Origin: an uncultured Clostridia bacterium
GTDB taxonomy: Bacteria; Bacillota; Clostridia; Christensenellales; Borkfalkiaceae
DNA length: 64,000 bases
Reading direction: 5' to 3'
Assembly: GCA_934247225.1 (NCBI GenBank)
Contig: CAKQJE010000001.1
Coordinates: 62,001-126,000 of the forward strand
This document shows, in pieces, positions 16,252 to 24,917 of the stretch (position 1 is the first letter of the stretch; every line of letters begins with the position of its first letter). The notes beneath the pieces are model-generated. The model was given only the letters and a program-made list of their open reading frames with translations. It was not told where the DNA came from and did not search any database. The position numbers and the translations under genes were made by a program.

Positions 16252-16881
16252 ATGATTAAAGAATATCGTTTCAAGAATTTGGATTACATTATATCATATC
16301 CGAAAAATTACACGGAGGGCGAGCGTTATCCGATAATTTTTCACACCCCGGGCGCGGGCGCGAGGGGCAGGGATCTGTCGCTCATAAAAACGAATATAGC
16401 GCTTATCGACAGGCAGAACGCGGGCGACGAATATCTGAATAAATGCCTGATAGTCATTCCGCAGTGTTATGCTCAGAATTGGTTCGATATTTACGACGAA
16501 CTTCGCGATTTGTGCGATTATATTTATAATGCGCCGTTTACCGACAAACACAGGTTTTACGGTTCGGGGATAAGTATGGGCGGGTATGCTATATATCAGC
16601 TTTTTATGACTTTTGCCGACAGATTTGCCGCAGGGATCGTTTGTTGCGGCGGAGGAATGTATTGGAATGCCGAGCGCATAAAAGATATTCCGCTCTGGAT
16701 TTTCCACGGCATACAGGACGACGTTATTTTTGCGGAAGAAGCTATCCGTATGACCGAAAAACTGCGCGGGTTCGGCGGAAACGTCAAGCTTACGCTTTAC
16801 GACAACTGTTGCCACGACAGCTGGACGAGGGCGTACGCCACGCCCGAGCTTTATGAGTGGCTCCTTTCTCAAAGCAGATAA
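16252..16881 (+). CDS. Alpha/beta hydrolase (esterase / peptidase-like)
   Basis: 209 residues with the alpha/beta-hydrolase core and no signal peptide. Nucleophile elbow G-I-S-M-G-G-Y at about residues 104-110, acid in H-G-I-Q-D-D-V (about 152-158), and histidine in C-C-H-D-S-W near residue 187. It resembles the esterase D / PHB-depolymerase-like and predicted-peptidase groups, so an ester or short-peptide substrate is likely but unknown. It starts 43 bp after the inverted dispersed repeat and is the only gene before a strong terminator. A purine-rich AAAAAGGAT serves as a weak RBS. Confidence 0.8.
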   Translation: MIKEYRFKNLDYIISYPKNYTEGERYPIIFHTPGAGARGRDLSLIKTNIALIDRQNAGDEYLNKCLIVIPQCYAQNWFDIYDELRDLCDYIYNAPFTDKHRFYGSGISMGGYAIYQLFMTFADRFAAGIVCCGGGMYWNAERIKDIPLWIFHGIQDDVIFAEEAIRMTEKLRGFGGNVKLTLYDNCCHDSWTRAYATPELYEWLLSQSR

Positions 16882-16935
16882 TGCGGAGAGAAAATCGGAA
16901 AGGAAACCTATAAAAATCCGAATAAAACAAATTTA

Positions 16936-16974
16936 AAACCGCGGCAGACGAAATATTTTCGTCTGCCGCGGTTT
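16936..16974. terminator. Bidirectional terminator between convergent genes
   Basis: A perfect hairpin of about 18 bp (AAACCGCGGCAGACGAAA and its complement) lies between the esterase and typA. It has A- and T-rich flanks on both sides. Confidence 0.8.
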
Positions 16975-16982
16975 CTGTATCG

Positions 16983-17064
16983 TATATATTCAGCCTTTTT
17001 CATCTTTTCAGCCCTTTTAGCCCTTTGCTCTTTCAGCCATTAGCCTTTTCAGCTCTCAGCCCTC
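16983..17064. repeat. Degenerate TTTCAGCC repeat at the typA 3' end
   Basis: At least six imperfect copies of TTTCAGCC / TTTTAGCC are packed between the terminator and the typA stop. On the minus strand this reads as a run of GGCTGAAA words directly after the stop. Confidence 0.6.
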
Positions 17065-18891
17065 TCAGTCCTTATTGCGGTTTTTAGCCCATTCTTTCAT
17101 ACGAAGGTCTCTCGAAAGGATCTTTTTGCGGAGCCTTATGCTTATCGGCGTAACTTCGACGAGTTCGTCGTCCGCGATAAATTCGAGACATTGTTCCAAA
17201 GAAAGAATGGTGGGGGGGACGAGTTTCAACGCGTCGTCGCTGCCGGAAGCACGGCTGTTCGTAAGGTGCTTCTGCTTGCACACGTTCACGGCAAGATCGT
17301 CTTCTCGCGAGTTTTCGCCAACGACTTGTCCTTCGTAAACCTTTTCGCCGGGACCTATAAACAAAGTGCAGCGTTCCTGCGCGTTGAAAAGTCCGTACTG
17401 AGTGGTGACGCCCGTTTCGAAAACCACGAGACTTCCTCTCGTCCTCGACGGAATGTCGCCTTTATATTCTTCGTAGCCCGCGAAAACGTGGCTCATAATG
17501 CCGAAGCCCTTGGTGTCGGTAAGCATTTCGCTTCTGTAACCGAAAAGGCATCTCGCGGGGATTTTGAATTCGAGTTTGGTGGTGCCGCGGTCGTCCGCCG
17601 TCATATCGATAAGTTCGCCCTTTCTCGCGCCGATCTTGTTCATGATCGCGCCTACGTAATCGTTGGGTACCTCGATAACGAGGTCTTCCATAGGCTCGTG
17701 GGTTTTGCCCTCGATTTCCTTGAAAATTACTTTCGGGCGGGAAACCTGGAATTCGTAGCCCTCTCTTCTCATGTTTTCTATAAGAATGGAAAGGTGAAGT
17801 TCGCCTCTTCCGAAAACCTTAAAGGTGTCCGCGCTGTCGGTTTCCTCGATTTTCATCGAAACGTTGGTTTCGATTTCCTTGAAAAGTCTCGCGCGGAGGT
17901 GGCGGGAAGTAACGTACTTGCCCTCCTTGCCTGCGAACGGACTGTTGTTTACCATAAAGTACATGGAAACGGTCGGCTCGTCGATCGCGACGAACGGGAG
18001 CTGTTCCACGCAGTCGGGCGAGCAGATCGTCTCGCCGATATTGATGTTTTCGATACCCGAAACGGCGATTATGTCGCCCATTTCCGCGCTTAAAACTTCG
18101 GTACGTTTAAGTCCTTCGAACTGATAAAGTTTGCCTACTCTCGCGTTGTTGGTAGTCTTGTCGGTGTGGATGACCGTTATCGGCTGAGCGTCCTTGATTT
18201 TACCTCTCACAATTCTGCCGATACCTATTCTGCCGACGTATTCGTCGTAATCGATATTGCAGATGATCGCCTGTAAGGGTGCGTCGAGTTCGCCCGTCGG
18301 CGCGGGGATTTCGGATAAAATAGTGTCGAGAAGCGGATCCATATTGTCGCTTTCGTCCGAAAGCTCGCATTTCGCCCAACCTTGTTTCGCGCTCGCGTAA
18401 ACCACTTTGAAATCGAGCTGATCGTCGTTCGCGCCAAGCTCGATAAAGAGGTTGATAATTCCGTCGATAGTCGCGTTAAGATCTCCGCCTTTGTCGATTT
18501 TATTTATGCACACGACGGGTTTTTTATTGAGCGAAAGGGCTTTTTTCAGAACGTATCTCGTCTGAGGCATACAGCCTTCCACGGCGTCTACGAGCAGAAC
18601 GACCCCGTCCACCATAGACAAAATACGTTCTACCTCGCCGCCGAAATCGGCGTGACCCGGGGTGTCGATTATGTTTATTTTCGTGCCTTTGTAGTTAAGC
18701 GCGGTGTTTTTTGCGAGGATGGTAATTCCTCTTTCTCTTTCGATATCGCCGCTGTCCATAACTCTTTCCGCAACGACTTCGTTGCTTCTGAAAATGTTGT
18801 TCTGTTTTAAAAGCGCGTCCACGAGGGTGGTTTTGCCGTGGTCGACGTGCGCGATTATGGCGATGTTCCTTACGTCGTTTCTAACGTCCAT
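17065..18891 (-). CDS. typA: Ribosome-associated GTPase TypA/BipA
   Basis: 608 residues from ATG 18891, the family length. A longer frame upstream is open but the homologous protein begins M-D-V-R-N-D-V-R-N-I-A, with AGAGG close before it. Translation-factor GTPase: P-loop A-H-V-D-H-G-K-T-T, E-R-E-R-G-I-T switch I, D-T-P-G-H-A-D-F, N-K-I-D, then EF-G-like domains II, III and V and the C-terminal BipA domain. It binds the 70S ribosome and assists 50S assembly and stress growth. It is a single-gene unit divergent from the asparaginase gene. Its leader holds an imperfect CCGC...GCGG hairpin (18909-18944). Confidence 0.96.
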   Translation of the reverse strand: MDVRNDVRNIAIIAHVDHGKTTLVDALLKQNNIFRSNEVVAERVMDSGDIERERGITILAKNTALNYKGTKINIIDTPGHADFGGEVERILSMVDGVVLLVDAVEGCMPQTRYVLKKALSLNKKPVVCINKIDKGGDLNATIDGIINLFIELGANDDQLDFKVVYASAKQGWAKCELSDESDNMDPLLDTILSEIPAPTGELDAPLQAIICNIDYDEYVGRIGIGRIVRGKIKDAQPITVIHTDKTTNNARVGKLYQFEGLKRTEVLSAEMGDIIAVSGIENINIGETICSPDCVEQLPFVAIDEPTVSMYFMVNNSPFAGKEGKYVTSRHLRARLFKEIETNVSMKIEETDSADTFKVFGRGELHLSILIENMRREGYEFQVSRPKVIFKEIEGKTHEPMEDLVIEVPNDYVGAIMNKIGARKGELIDMTADDRGTTKLEFKIPARCLFGYRSEMLTDTKGFGIMSHVFAGYEEYKGDIPSRTRGSLVVFETGVTTQYGLFNAQERCTLFIGPGEKVYEGQVVGENSREDDLAVNVCKQKHLTNSRASGSDDALKLVPPTILSLEQCLEFIADDELVEVTPISIRLRKKILSRDLRMKEWAKNRNKD

Positions 18892-19025
18892 ATTTAACCT
18901 CTGTTCTGCCGCGGGCGATTGCCGTTTATCGCGATCGTCTGCGGATAAAAATACAAAATACAGTATAAACTTTACCGCAAAATTTGTCAAATAAATAAAA
19001 TATGATTTTAATATCATTATAAAAA

Positions 19026-19054
19026 TAGACTTTTTTTGCGTAATGTGGTATTAT
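19026..19054 (+). promoter_or_regulatory. Promoter of the asparaginase gene
   Basis: TAGACT (19026-19031), a 17-bp spacer and TATTAT (19049-19054), 32 bp before the start. The -35 box is imperfect. Confidence 0.45.
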
Positions 19055-19086
19055 TTTGATATCTGTAACTACGGACTTTTTTTAAA

Positions 19087-20142
19087 ATGAGTAAAAATAC
19101 TGCTGAAATCAAGAAAAAAATACTGATGATCGCAACAGGCGGAACGATTGCTTCAAAAAAAGGCGCGGACGGACTTACCCCCGAGCTTACGAGCGAGGAA
19201 CTTTTGTCGTTCGTTCCCGAGGTTAAGGAGTTCTGCGAGCCGACCTGCGTTCAGCTTATGAATATCGACAGCACGAACATCTGCGCGGACGATTGGCTCA
19301 AAATTGAGGATTTAATCGAGAAAAATTACGATTTATACGACGGTTTCGTTATCTGTCACGGAACGGATACCATGGCGTATACCGCCGCGGTTTTGTCCTA
19401 TCTTATTCAGAACAGCCCGAAGCCTATCGTCATCACGGGGTCGCAAAAACCTATCGATATGGAGGTTACGGACGCGAAAACAAATCTTTCGGACAGTTTC
19501 AGATTTTGCGTTTCGAAGTTCGCGAGCGGCGTTCAGATCGTTTTCGACGGTAAAGTCATCAAAGGAACGCGCGCCAAAAAGACGAGAAGCAAAAGCTATA
19601 ACGCTTTTTCGAGCATAAATTACCCGTATACCGCCATTATTCAGGACGGCAGGGTTATGCAGTACGACAAAACGCGAGGGAGAGGCAAACCGAAATTTTA
19701 CCGCAAACTCGATACGAAAGTCGGGCTTTTCAAGCTTATTCCGGGCGCAAATCCGCTTATTCTGGAACGGTATTTCGAGCTTCACGACGCGGTGATAATC
19801 GAAAGTTTCGGAACGGGCGGAATTCCCTCGGACGGAACGAGTGGAATTACCTCCGGCGGAACGGGCGATAATTTCGGTTTTTACCCGGTTATCGAAAAAT
19901 GGCAGAAAAAAGGCAAAATACTCGTTATGTGTACGCAGGTTGTCAACGAGGGCAGCGATATGACCGTTTATAAGGTCGGCAAAAACCTTAAAGAAAAATA
20001 CGGGTTTTTGGAGTCCTACGATATGACGCCCGAAGCGGTGCTTGCAAAACTTATGTGGCTTCTTGCCGAGAAAAAACGCCCGTCGGACGTAAAACGGCTT
20101 TTTTATAAAACCGTTTCCGAGGATATTCTTTACACGGAATAA
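19087..20142 (+). CDS. ansA: Type I L-asparaginase
   Basis: 351 residues, no signal peptide, so a cytoplasmic type I enzyme that hydrolyses asparagine to aspartate and ammonia. Catalytic signatures: nucleophile Thr20 in A-T-G-G-T-I-A-S, H-G-T-D-T at 91-95 with the second Thr-Asp pair, and V-I-T-G-S-Q-K-P. A Gly/Ser/Thr-rich stretch (about residues 243-260, G-I-P-S-D-G-T-S-G-I-T-S-G-G-T-G-D-N) interrupts the usual loop after G-T-G-G-I-P. This looks like a local duplication and is unusual for the family. No good RBS precedes ATG. It stands alone between typA and an ABC exporter. Confidence 0.93.
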   Translation: MSKNTAEIKKKILMIATGGTIASKKGADGLTPELTSEELLSFVPEVKEFCEPTCVQLMNIDSTNICADDWLKIEDLIEKNYDLYDGFVICHGTDTMAYTAAVLSYLIQNSPKPIVITGSQKPIDMEVTDAKTNLSDSFRFCVSKFASGVQIVFDGKVIKGTRAKKTRSKSYNAFSSINYPYTAIIQDGRVMQYDKTRGRGKPKFYRKLDTKVGLFKLIPGANPLILERYFELHDAVIIESFGTGGIPSDGTSGITSGGTGDNFGFYPVIEKWQKKGKILVMCTQVVNEGSDMTVYKVGKNLKEKYGFLESYDMTPEAVLAKLMWLLAEKKRPSDVKRLFYKTVSEDILYTE

Positions 20143-20179
20143 AGGCTTTTCCCTTTTTCCGATTTTACAAACAATAAGA

Positions 20180-20216
20180 AAAAAGTGCGCCTATAAGTCG
20201 ATTAACGAGGTTTTTT
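20180..20216 (+). repeat. Dispersed conserved-loop element, copy 4
   Basis: CTATAAGTCGATTA at 20191-20204 with GTGCGC before it and ACGAGG plus six T after it. A CCT/AGG closing stem can form. It lies 49 bp after the asparaginase stop and 43 bp before the ABC gene. Confidence 0.75.
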
Positions 20217-20246
20217 GGCTTTAACGACGATAGTTACGGTGAAAAA

Positions 20247-21959
20247 ATGTTTAAGAAATTCGCGAGCTATTACAAGCCGCATATGAAATTATTTTTAATC
20301 GATATGGTCTGCGCCTTCACGGTTTCGGTTTTAAACCTTGTATATCCGAAAGTCGCGGGCAAAATCATCGAAGTGAACGATATGAAATACGTCATAGTGT
20401 TTTCGGGGGTACTCCTCGGCGTATTTCTTCTGAAAGCCGTTCTCAATTATATAATAACTTATTGGGGACACGTCGTCGGCGTTCGGATACAGGGCGATAT
20501 GAGAGCCGAACTTTTCGCGCATCTTCAAAAATTGCCGTTTTCTTATTACGACGAGACGAAGACGGGTTCGATAATGTCGAGACTCGTGAACGACCTGTTC
20601 GAGGTTTCGGAGCTTGCGCACCACGGACCCGAAGACGTTTTTCTGTCGATAATTTCGATAGTCGGCGCGCTTATTATGATTTGTTTCATAAACCCGTGGT
20701 TGTCGCTTATACTTCTCGCGATAATTCCCGCGCTCGTTATAATCGCTTCAAAGCTTCGTTTAGGGCTTGTTCACTCGTTCAACGTTTCGAGGGAAAGGAC
20801 TTCGGAAATCAACTCGGCTGTCGAAAGTTCGGTTTCGGGGATAAGAGTCGCCAAAGCTTACACCGCCGAAAAGCACGAAAACGAGAAGTTCCATAAAGCC
20901 AACGAGGGACTTAAAGCCGCCAGGGCGATACAGTATAAAGCGATGAGCAAGTTCAACACGGCAATGGGGCTTGCGATGGATATTCTGTATCTCACGGCGT
21001 TCGCGGCGGGCGGCGTGTTTTACGTGAAAGGGCTTATCTCGCCCGCGGATTTAACGTCTTACGTTCTGTATGTCGCAATGCTTATAACGCCTATCCGCAC
21101 GTTCGTTACCATTTTCGAGCAGATCGAAGAGGGAATGACGGGTTTCAAACGCTTTATCGAGATTATGAACATAGCTCCCGAAACGGAGACGGCTCACCCC
21201 GTGAAGGTGGGCAGGCTCAACGGCGAAATAGCGTTCGACAACGTTAGTTTCAGATATAAAAAGGAGCGCGATGACGAAGAAAGCCTTATTCTGAATGATT
21301 TCTCGCTTAACATAAAGGCGGGAACGACGGTCGCGCTCGTAGGACCGTCTGGCGGCGGAAAAACGACTTTATGTAACCTTATTCCGCGTTTTTACGATAT
21401 AGATTCGGGTAAAATTACTATCGACGGCATAGATATAAGGGATATGAGACTGTACGATTTAAGACGGAATATCGGTTCCGTCGCGCAGGACGTGTTCATT
21501 TTCAGCGGAACGGTAAGGGATAACATCGCTTACGGCGACTTTGACGCTACCGACGAGGATATCGTAAAAGCGGCGAAACTCGCGAGCATTCACGAGTTTA
21601 TCGAAACGCTCGAAAACGGTTACGACACTTACGTCGGAGAAAGGGGCGTTAAGCTTTCGGGCGGGCAGAAACAGAGGATTTCGATCGCGCGCGCGTTCTT
21701 GAAAAATCCGCCCGTGCTTATTCTGGACGAAGCGACTTCCGCTCTCGACAACGTCACCGAAGCCATGATAAAGAAAGCTCTCGACCGCCTTTCGGAAGGC
21801 AGAACGACGATAGTCGTCGCTCACAGACTTTCGACGGTCAAAAACGCCGACGAGATCATCGTTTTCGGCGAAGGCGGCATAGAAGAGCGCGGAACTCACG
21901 AAGAACTTTTAAAGAAAAACGGCGTTTACGCGGGCCTTTACGCCTGTATGGAAGAGTAA
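20247..21959 (+). CDS. ABC transporter, fused permease-ATPase (exporter type)
   Basis: 570 residues, a half-transporter of the MsbA/LmrA type that works as a dimer. Six transmembrane helices (about 18-285) are followed by a nucleotide-binding domain with Walker A G-P-S-G-G-G-K-T-T (about 366-374), Q-loop V-A-Q-D-V-F, signature L-S-G-G-Q-K-Q-R, Walker B V-L-I-L-D-E-A-T-S-A-L-D and switch histidine A-H-R-L-S. It exports a lipid, drug or peptide that the sequence does not reveal. It contains a single full half-transporter, so a homodimer is likely. The next gene is an unknown membrane protein 112 bp away. Confidence 0.92.
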   Translation: MFKKFASYYKPHMKLFLIDMVCAFTVSVLNLVYPKVAGKIIEVNDMKYVIVFSGVLLGVFLLKAVLNYIITYWGHVVGVRIQGDMRAELFAHLQKLPFSYYDETKTGSIMSRLVNDLFEVSELAHHGPEDVFLSIISIVGALIMICFINPWLSLILLAIIPALVIIASKLRLGLVHSFNVSRERTSEINSAVESSVSGIRVAKAYTAEKHENEKFHKANEGLKAARAIQYKAMSKFNTAMGLAMDILYLTAFAAGGVFYVKGLISPADLTSYVLYVAMLITPIRTFVTIFEQIEEGMTGFKRFIEIMNIAPETETAHPVKVGRLNGEIAFDNVSFRYKKERDDEESLILNDFSLNIKAGTTVALVGPSGGGKTTLCNLIPRFYDIDSGKITIDGIDIRDMRLYDLRRNIGSVAQDVFIFSGTVRDNIAYGDFDATDEDIVKAAKLASIHEFIETLENGYDTYVGERGVKLSGGQKQRISIARAFLKNPPVLILDEATSALDNVTEAMIKKALDRLSEGRTTIVVAHRLSTVKNADEIIVFGEGGIEERGTHEELLKKNGVYAGLYACMEE

Positions 21960-21997
21960 TTTATACGGAAAGCAAATATTAAAATTCCAAGCGGCAT

Positions 21998-22048
21998 AAA
22001 AATGCAAAAAACGGGCTATAAGTCGATTAAACGGCATTTTTTGATTTA
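21998..22048 (+). repeat. Dispersed conserved-loop element, copy 5
   Basis: CTATAAGTCGATTA at 22016-22029. AAAAATGC upstream pairs with GCATTTTTT downstream, so the motif lies in the loop of a terminator-like hairpin. It follows the ABC exporter gene. Confidence 0.75.
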
Positions 22049-22071
22049 AATAACAAAAAAACGGAGCGAAA

Positions 22072-22869
22072 ATGAAGAAGAGGAAAAGCGAATTTAAAAG
22101 GACGATTGAATATCTCTGCACGAGAAAAAGAATTCTGAGTTTTATCGTTGGAATTCTGTCCGTTGCCGTTGCGGCGGCGTACATAGTTTTGTCGGTTGCG
22201 TGCGCTTTCAATATCGATAACGTAAAGGAATCGGTAAAAGGGCTTTGGGGATTAAAATATATCGCCAACGTCGGATTGTACACGCTTTTTTCGGTACTCG
22301 GAATAATTTTGTTTTTCGTTCTCGGGCTTTACCGCGGAATGATGAGTTATTTCTATTTCAAAATCTGTTCGGCCGACGTTAAGTTTTATAAAGAACGTCT
22401 GCGCGATATCATTCTTTTTTCGGCGTTTTCTCTCGTTTTGTCGGGCGGGTATTTCTTTTTATACGCGAAAGAAGGCTTTTCGTTCCCGTTTTTAACGAAA
22501 GGAGTGCTGCTTACGGGCGCGATAGTTTATCTTATTTTCGGGGTCGTTCCGCTTATGGAAAGGATTATTTGCTCGTCGGTCGTCAGGGCAATGGAGAAAG
22601 AAAATCTCGGGAAAGTTCCCGTAAAAGAAGAGATTTTCGACGAACTCGAAACCGACGCGGACAAGGAAGCTAAAAAAGCGGAGTTCAAAAACGGAAAAAC
22701 CGTATCGCCCGCAAAAACCGAAGAAACAGGCGGGGAAAGTGCGGACAAAAAAGCCGAAGAGGGCGATATTTTCGATCATTCCGAAGAGGACAGAATAACA
22801 CGAAATTACGGCAAAGCCGCGGGAAGACTCGCCAGAAAATTCAAGGATATCGACGACGACGAGGACTGA
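22072..22869 (+). CDS. Membrane protein with charged cytoplasmic tail, unknown
   Basis: 265 residues. Four hydrophobic segments (about 22-45, 63-87, 113-132 and 142-163) are followed by about 95 highly charged residues rich in Glu, Lys and Asp that should be cytoplasmic and disordered, ending in a Asp/Glu cluster. The N-terminus is strongly basic. CGGAGCG precedes ATG. The family is not recognised. It has the same orientation as the ABC exporter upstream but is separated from it by a dispersed repeat with terminator character, so co-expression is uncertain. Confidence 0.75.
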   Translation: MKKRKSEFKRTIEYLCTRKRILSFIVGILSVAVAAAYIVLSVACAFNIDNVKESVKGLWGLKYIANVGLYTLFSVLGIILFFVLGLYRGMMSYFYFKICSADVKFYKERLRDIILFSAFSLVLSGGYFFLYAKEGFSFPFLTKGVLLTGAIVYLIFGVVPLMERIICSSVVRAMEKENLGKVPVKEEIFDELETDADKEAKKAEFKNGKTVSPAKTEETGGESADKKAEEGDIFDHSEEDRITRNYGKAAGRLARKFKDIDDDED

Positions 22870-22893
22870 TTTTTTAAATTTAACCGTCGGCGT

Positions 22894-22922
22894 TTGCATA
22901 ATTTTTAAATATATGATACAAT
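22894..22922 (+). promoter_or_regulatory. Promoter of the nahK-like gene
   Basis: TTGCAT (22894-22899), a 17-bp spacer and TACAAT (22917-22922), 89 bp before the start. Confidence 0.65.
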
Positions 22923-23010
22923 AACGATTATATGATATATCGGGTGCGGGAAAGCAGTATCGAAAAGCGCACGAAAAAGCGTATATTGTATCAAGGGGAA
23001 AACTTTTTTA

Positions 23011-24129
23011 ATGATAAAAGAAAAAATCACCAACGATTTTATAGAGGATATTTGCAGACAGTTCGGTTTGGAGGGCGATTTCAAGTATTTCGAAACGCTT
23101 ACCAACGGGCACATAAACAGCTCGTATAAAGTCTATTTTTATCGCGACGGCGAGATGAAGGACTACTGCCTGCAAAGAATCAATTCGTACGTTTTCAAAA
23201 ATCCCGTCGAGGTTATGGAAAACATAGCCAACGTTACGGAATACATAAGGGAAAAAATCAAAGCCACGGGAGTTACGGCGAAAAGGCACGTTCTGCATTT
23301 TCAGCATTCGCTTGACGGAAAGTATTATTATGTCGGTCCTTACGGCGGATTCTGGCGTTGTTCGCGCTTTATAGACGAGTCGGAAACGTATAATCAGACG
23401 GATAATCCGATAGTTATAGAGGAAACGGGCAAGGCTTTCGGCGATTTTCAGCTTCGTCTTGCCGACTTTCCCGTGAAAAAGCTGTTTATCACAATTCCGC
23501 ATTTCCACAACACGATCATGCGTTACGACGCCTTTTCGGAAGCCGTGGAAAACGACGCCGCGCACCGCGCGAAATCGGTTAAAAAAGAAATAGAGGAATA
23601 TCTCGCTTTGAAAGACGTCGCCACGGAAATGTACAAAATGCAACGCCGCGGCGAACTGCCTTTAAAAGTTACGCATAACGACACCAAGTGCAACAACGTG
23701 CTTTTCGATAAAAAAACAGGCGAATACCTTTGCGTTATCGATCTCGACACCGTTATGCCGGGGCTTGTCGGTTTCGATTTCGGCGACGCGATACGTTTTA
23801 TCGCGAACACCGCCGGCGAGGACGAAAAGGATTTATCGAAAGTTAAGCTCGACCTTAAAAAGTACGAAGCTTTCGCGAAAGGCTTTATCGGAAAGCTTAA
23901 AGGCGTTTTGTCCGACAACGAAAAAAACACTCTTTATCTCGGCGCGATAACGATGACTCTGGAATGCGGACTTCGTTTCCTTACCGACTATTTAAACGGG
24001 GACGTATACTTCAAAACTGACTATGCCGAGCATAATCTCGACAGGTCGCGTTGCCAGCTCGCCCTTGCGAAAGATATGCTGAAAAAGCAGGATGAGATGA
24101 AGGCGATTGTCGAGAAATATGCGCGTTAA
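23011..24129 (+). CDS. nahK: N-acetylhexosamine 1-kinase-like phosphotransferase
   Basis: 372 residues of the aminoglycoside-phosphotransferase (APH) fold. L-Q-R-I-N-S-Y-V-F-K-N-P, V-M-E-N-I, T-H-N-D-T-K-C-N-N-V-L (catalytic Asp224) and V-I-D-L-D-T-V-M-P-G match the NahK/LnpB type, which phosphorylates GlcNAc or GalNAc at C1 in salvage of mucin or milk sugars. Assignment rests on these motifs; another sugar or choline-type substrate remains possible. AAGGGG lies 11 bp before ATG. The stop codon TAA is formed by the first bases of an inverted dispersed repeat. It has its own promoter and terminator. Confidence 0.82.
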   Translation: MIKEKITNDFIEDICRQFGLEGDFKYFETLTNGHINSSYKVYFYRDGEMKDYCLQRINSYVFKNPVEVMENIANVTEYIREKIKATGVTAKRHVLHFQHSLDGKYYYVGPYGGFWRCSRFIDESETYNQTDNPIVIEETGKAFGDFQLRLADFPVKKLFITIPHFHNTIMRYDAFSEAVENDAAHRAKSVKKEIEEYLALKDVATEMYKMQRRGELPLKVTHNDTKCNNVLFDKKTGEYLCVIDLDTVMPGLVGFDFGDAIRFIANTAGEDEKDLSKVKLDLKKYEAFAKGFIGKLKGVLSDNEKNTLYLGAITMTLECGLRFLTDYLNGDVYFKTDYAEHNLDRSRCQLALAKDMLKKQDEMKAIVEKYAR

Positions 24130-24140
24130 TCGACTTATAG
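24127..24140 (-). repeat. Dispersed conserved-loop element, copy 6 (inverted)
   Basis: TAATCGACTTATAG. Bases 24127-24129 are the stop codon of the nahK-like gene. GCTCACATTTT follows, the inverted form of the AAATGTG flank of other copies. Confidence 0.75.
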
Positions 24141-24167
24141 GCTCACATTTTAATAAAATGAATTACG

Positions 24168-24194
24168 GCTGCCGCATTTTGCGGCAGCTTTTTT
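24168..24194 (+). terminator. Terminator of the nahK-like gene
   Basis: GCTGCCGC-ATTTT-GCGGCAGC followed by six T, a canonical intrinsic terminator. Confidence 0.9.
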
Positions 24195-24219
24195 GTTTGG
24201 TTTTTGCATTGTTTTGCTT

Positions 24220-24259
24220 AGCCGCGGGCGATTGCGCTTGAACGCAATCGCCCGCGGCT
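24220..24259. repeat. Perfect 17-bp inverted repeat (CCGCGGGCGATTGCG family)
   Basis: AGCCGCGGGCGATTGCG (24220-24236) pairs perfectly with 24243-24259 across a 6-nt loop. There is no T-tract. The same CCGCGGGCGATTGC word occurs in the typA leader (18909) and a relative (CCGCGGGCGG) in the terminator at 36333. Confidence 0.6.
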
Positions 24260-24366
24260 GAAAATAAGAAATTTTTGAAGTTTCTAAAAACAAAAGAAAT
24301 GCATAATGCGCGTTTTGTGAAAAACAAAGAAATACAGCATAAATTTTCTTCTTCGCTCAAAATTAC

Positions 24367-24396
24367 TTGACATATTCTTACTGTAAGAGATATAAT
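24367..24396 (+). promoter_or_regulatory. Near-consensus promoter with no adjacent gene
   Basis: TTGACA (24367-24372), an 18-bp spacer and TATAAT (24391-24396). It is followed by a tRNA-like fragment rather than a start codon; the next open gene begins 520 bp later. It may be the old promoter of a lost tRNA or drive the long leader of the giant protein. Confidence 0.6.
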
Positions 24397-24425
24397 AATA
24401 AACGGTTGTAAACTATTCTGAGTTT

Positions 24426-24460
24426 GAACTTCGGAAGTTCAAATCCCGCTCGGCTAGCCA
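24426..24460 (+). pseudogene. tRNA 3'-end-like fragment
   Basis: GAACTT-CGG-AAGTTC is followed by a canonical T loop (TTCAAAT), CCCGC, an acceptor-like TCGGCTA, G and CCA. The 5' half (a TAGCCGA acceptor strand, the D and anticodon arms) is not present upstream. A decayed tRNA or a tRNA-derived attachment site is inferred. Confidence 0.4.
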
Positions 24461-24733
24461 CAGGTGATTGCGTTCGAACCCGCCAAAACGCCGCAATTTT
24501 CGCGTTTTTTGTCAAATTCTCGCTTGAAGTACATATAGTACGTCTGCGTTCGCCTTTACCAAAAATCATCGAAAATATCGGTGTTTTGGTTGTCGACAAG
24601 TCTTGCCTTGCGTTTTTAGGCTAAGACAAGGCGCGTGAGCGCGTTAATACTTTGCGTATAACACGCGAACGCAACGACGTATTAGCCAAAAACACAACGC
24701 AAGACCGAGTTCAAACGCAATCACCTGTGGCTA
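24455..24733. mobile_element. 279-bp element with 25-bp terminal inverted repeats (MITE-like)
   Basis: The arms 24455-24479 and 24709-24733 are complementary with one mismatch (they begin TAGCCACAGGTGATTGCG). An inner imperfect pair (24600-24624 with 24682-24705) and short GC-rich hairpins lie between them. No gene of credible length or transposase is inside. The left arm overlaps the CCA end of the tRNA-like fragment. No clear target-site duplication was seen, so it could equally be a structured RNA gene. Confidence 0.5.
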
Positions 24734-24851
24734 AACGACCAAAAATTCGGAAGAGGTACCTCTTCTTTGCTTATGTAATAAGCAAAGAAATCGCTTAACG
24801 GCTAATAATGGCTAACGGCGGGAACGGCGGGAAAATTCTGAAACAATGCCG

Positions 24852-24887
24852 AAAAGACAAAATGCTAATAATCATTGTCTTTTTTTA
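24852..24887 (+). terminator. Terminator-like hairpin in the leader of the giant protein
   Basis: AAAAGACA (24852-24859) pairs with TGTCTTTT (24876-24883), with an inner ATG/CAT, followed by T residues. It ends 31 bp before the ATG of the giant gene. Either it ends transcription arriving from upstream or it is an attenuator. Two palindromes (GAAGAGGTACCTCTTC near 24752 and TTTGCTTATGTAATAAGCAAA-type near 24767) lie just before it. Confidence 0.55.
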
Positions 24888-24917
24888 TCGGCAAAACATT
24901 TTTAAGAGGAGGATTTT

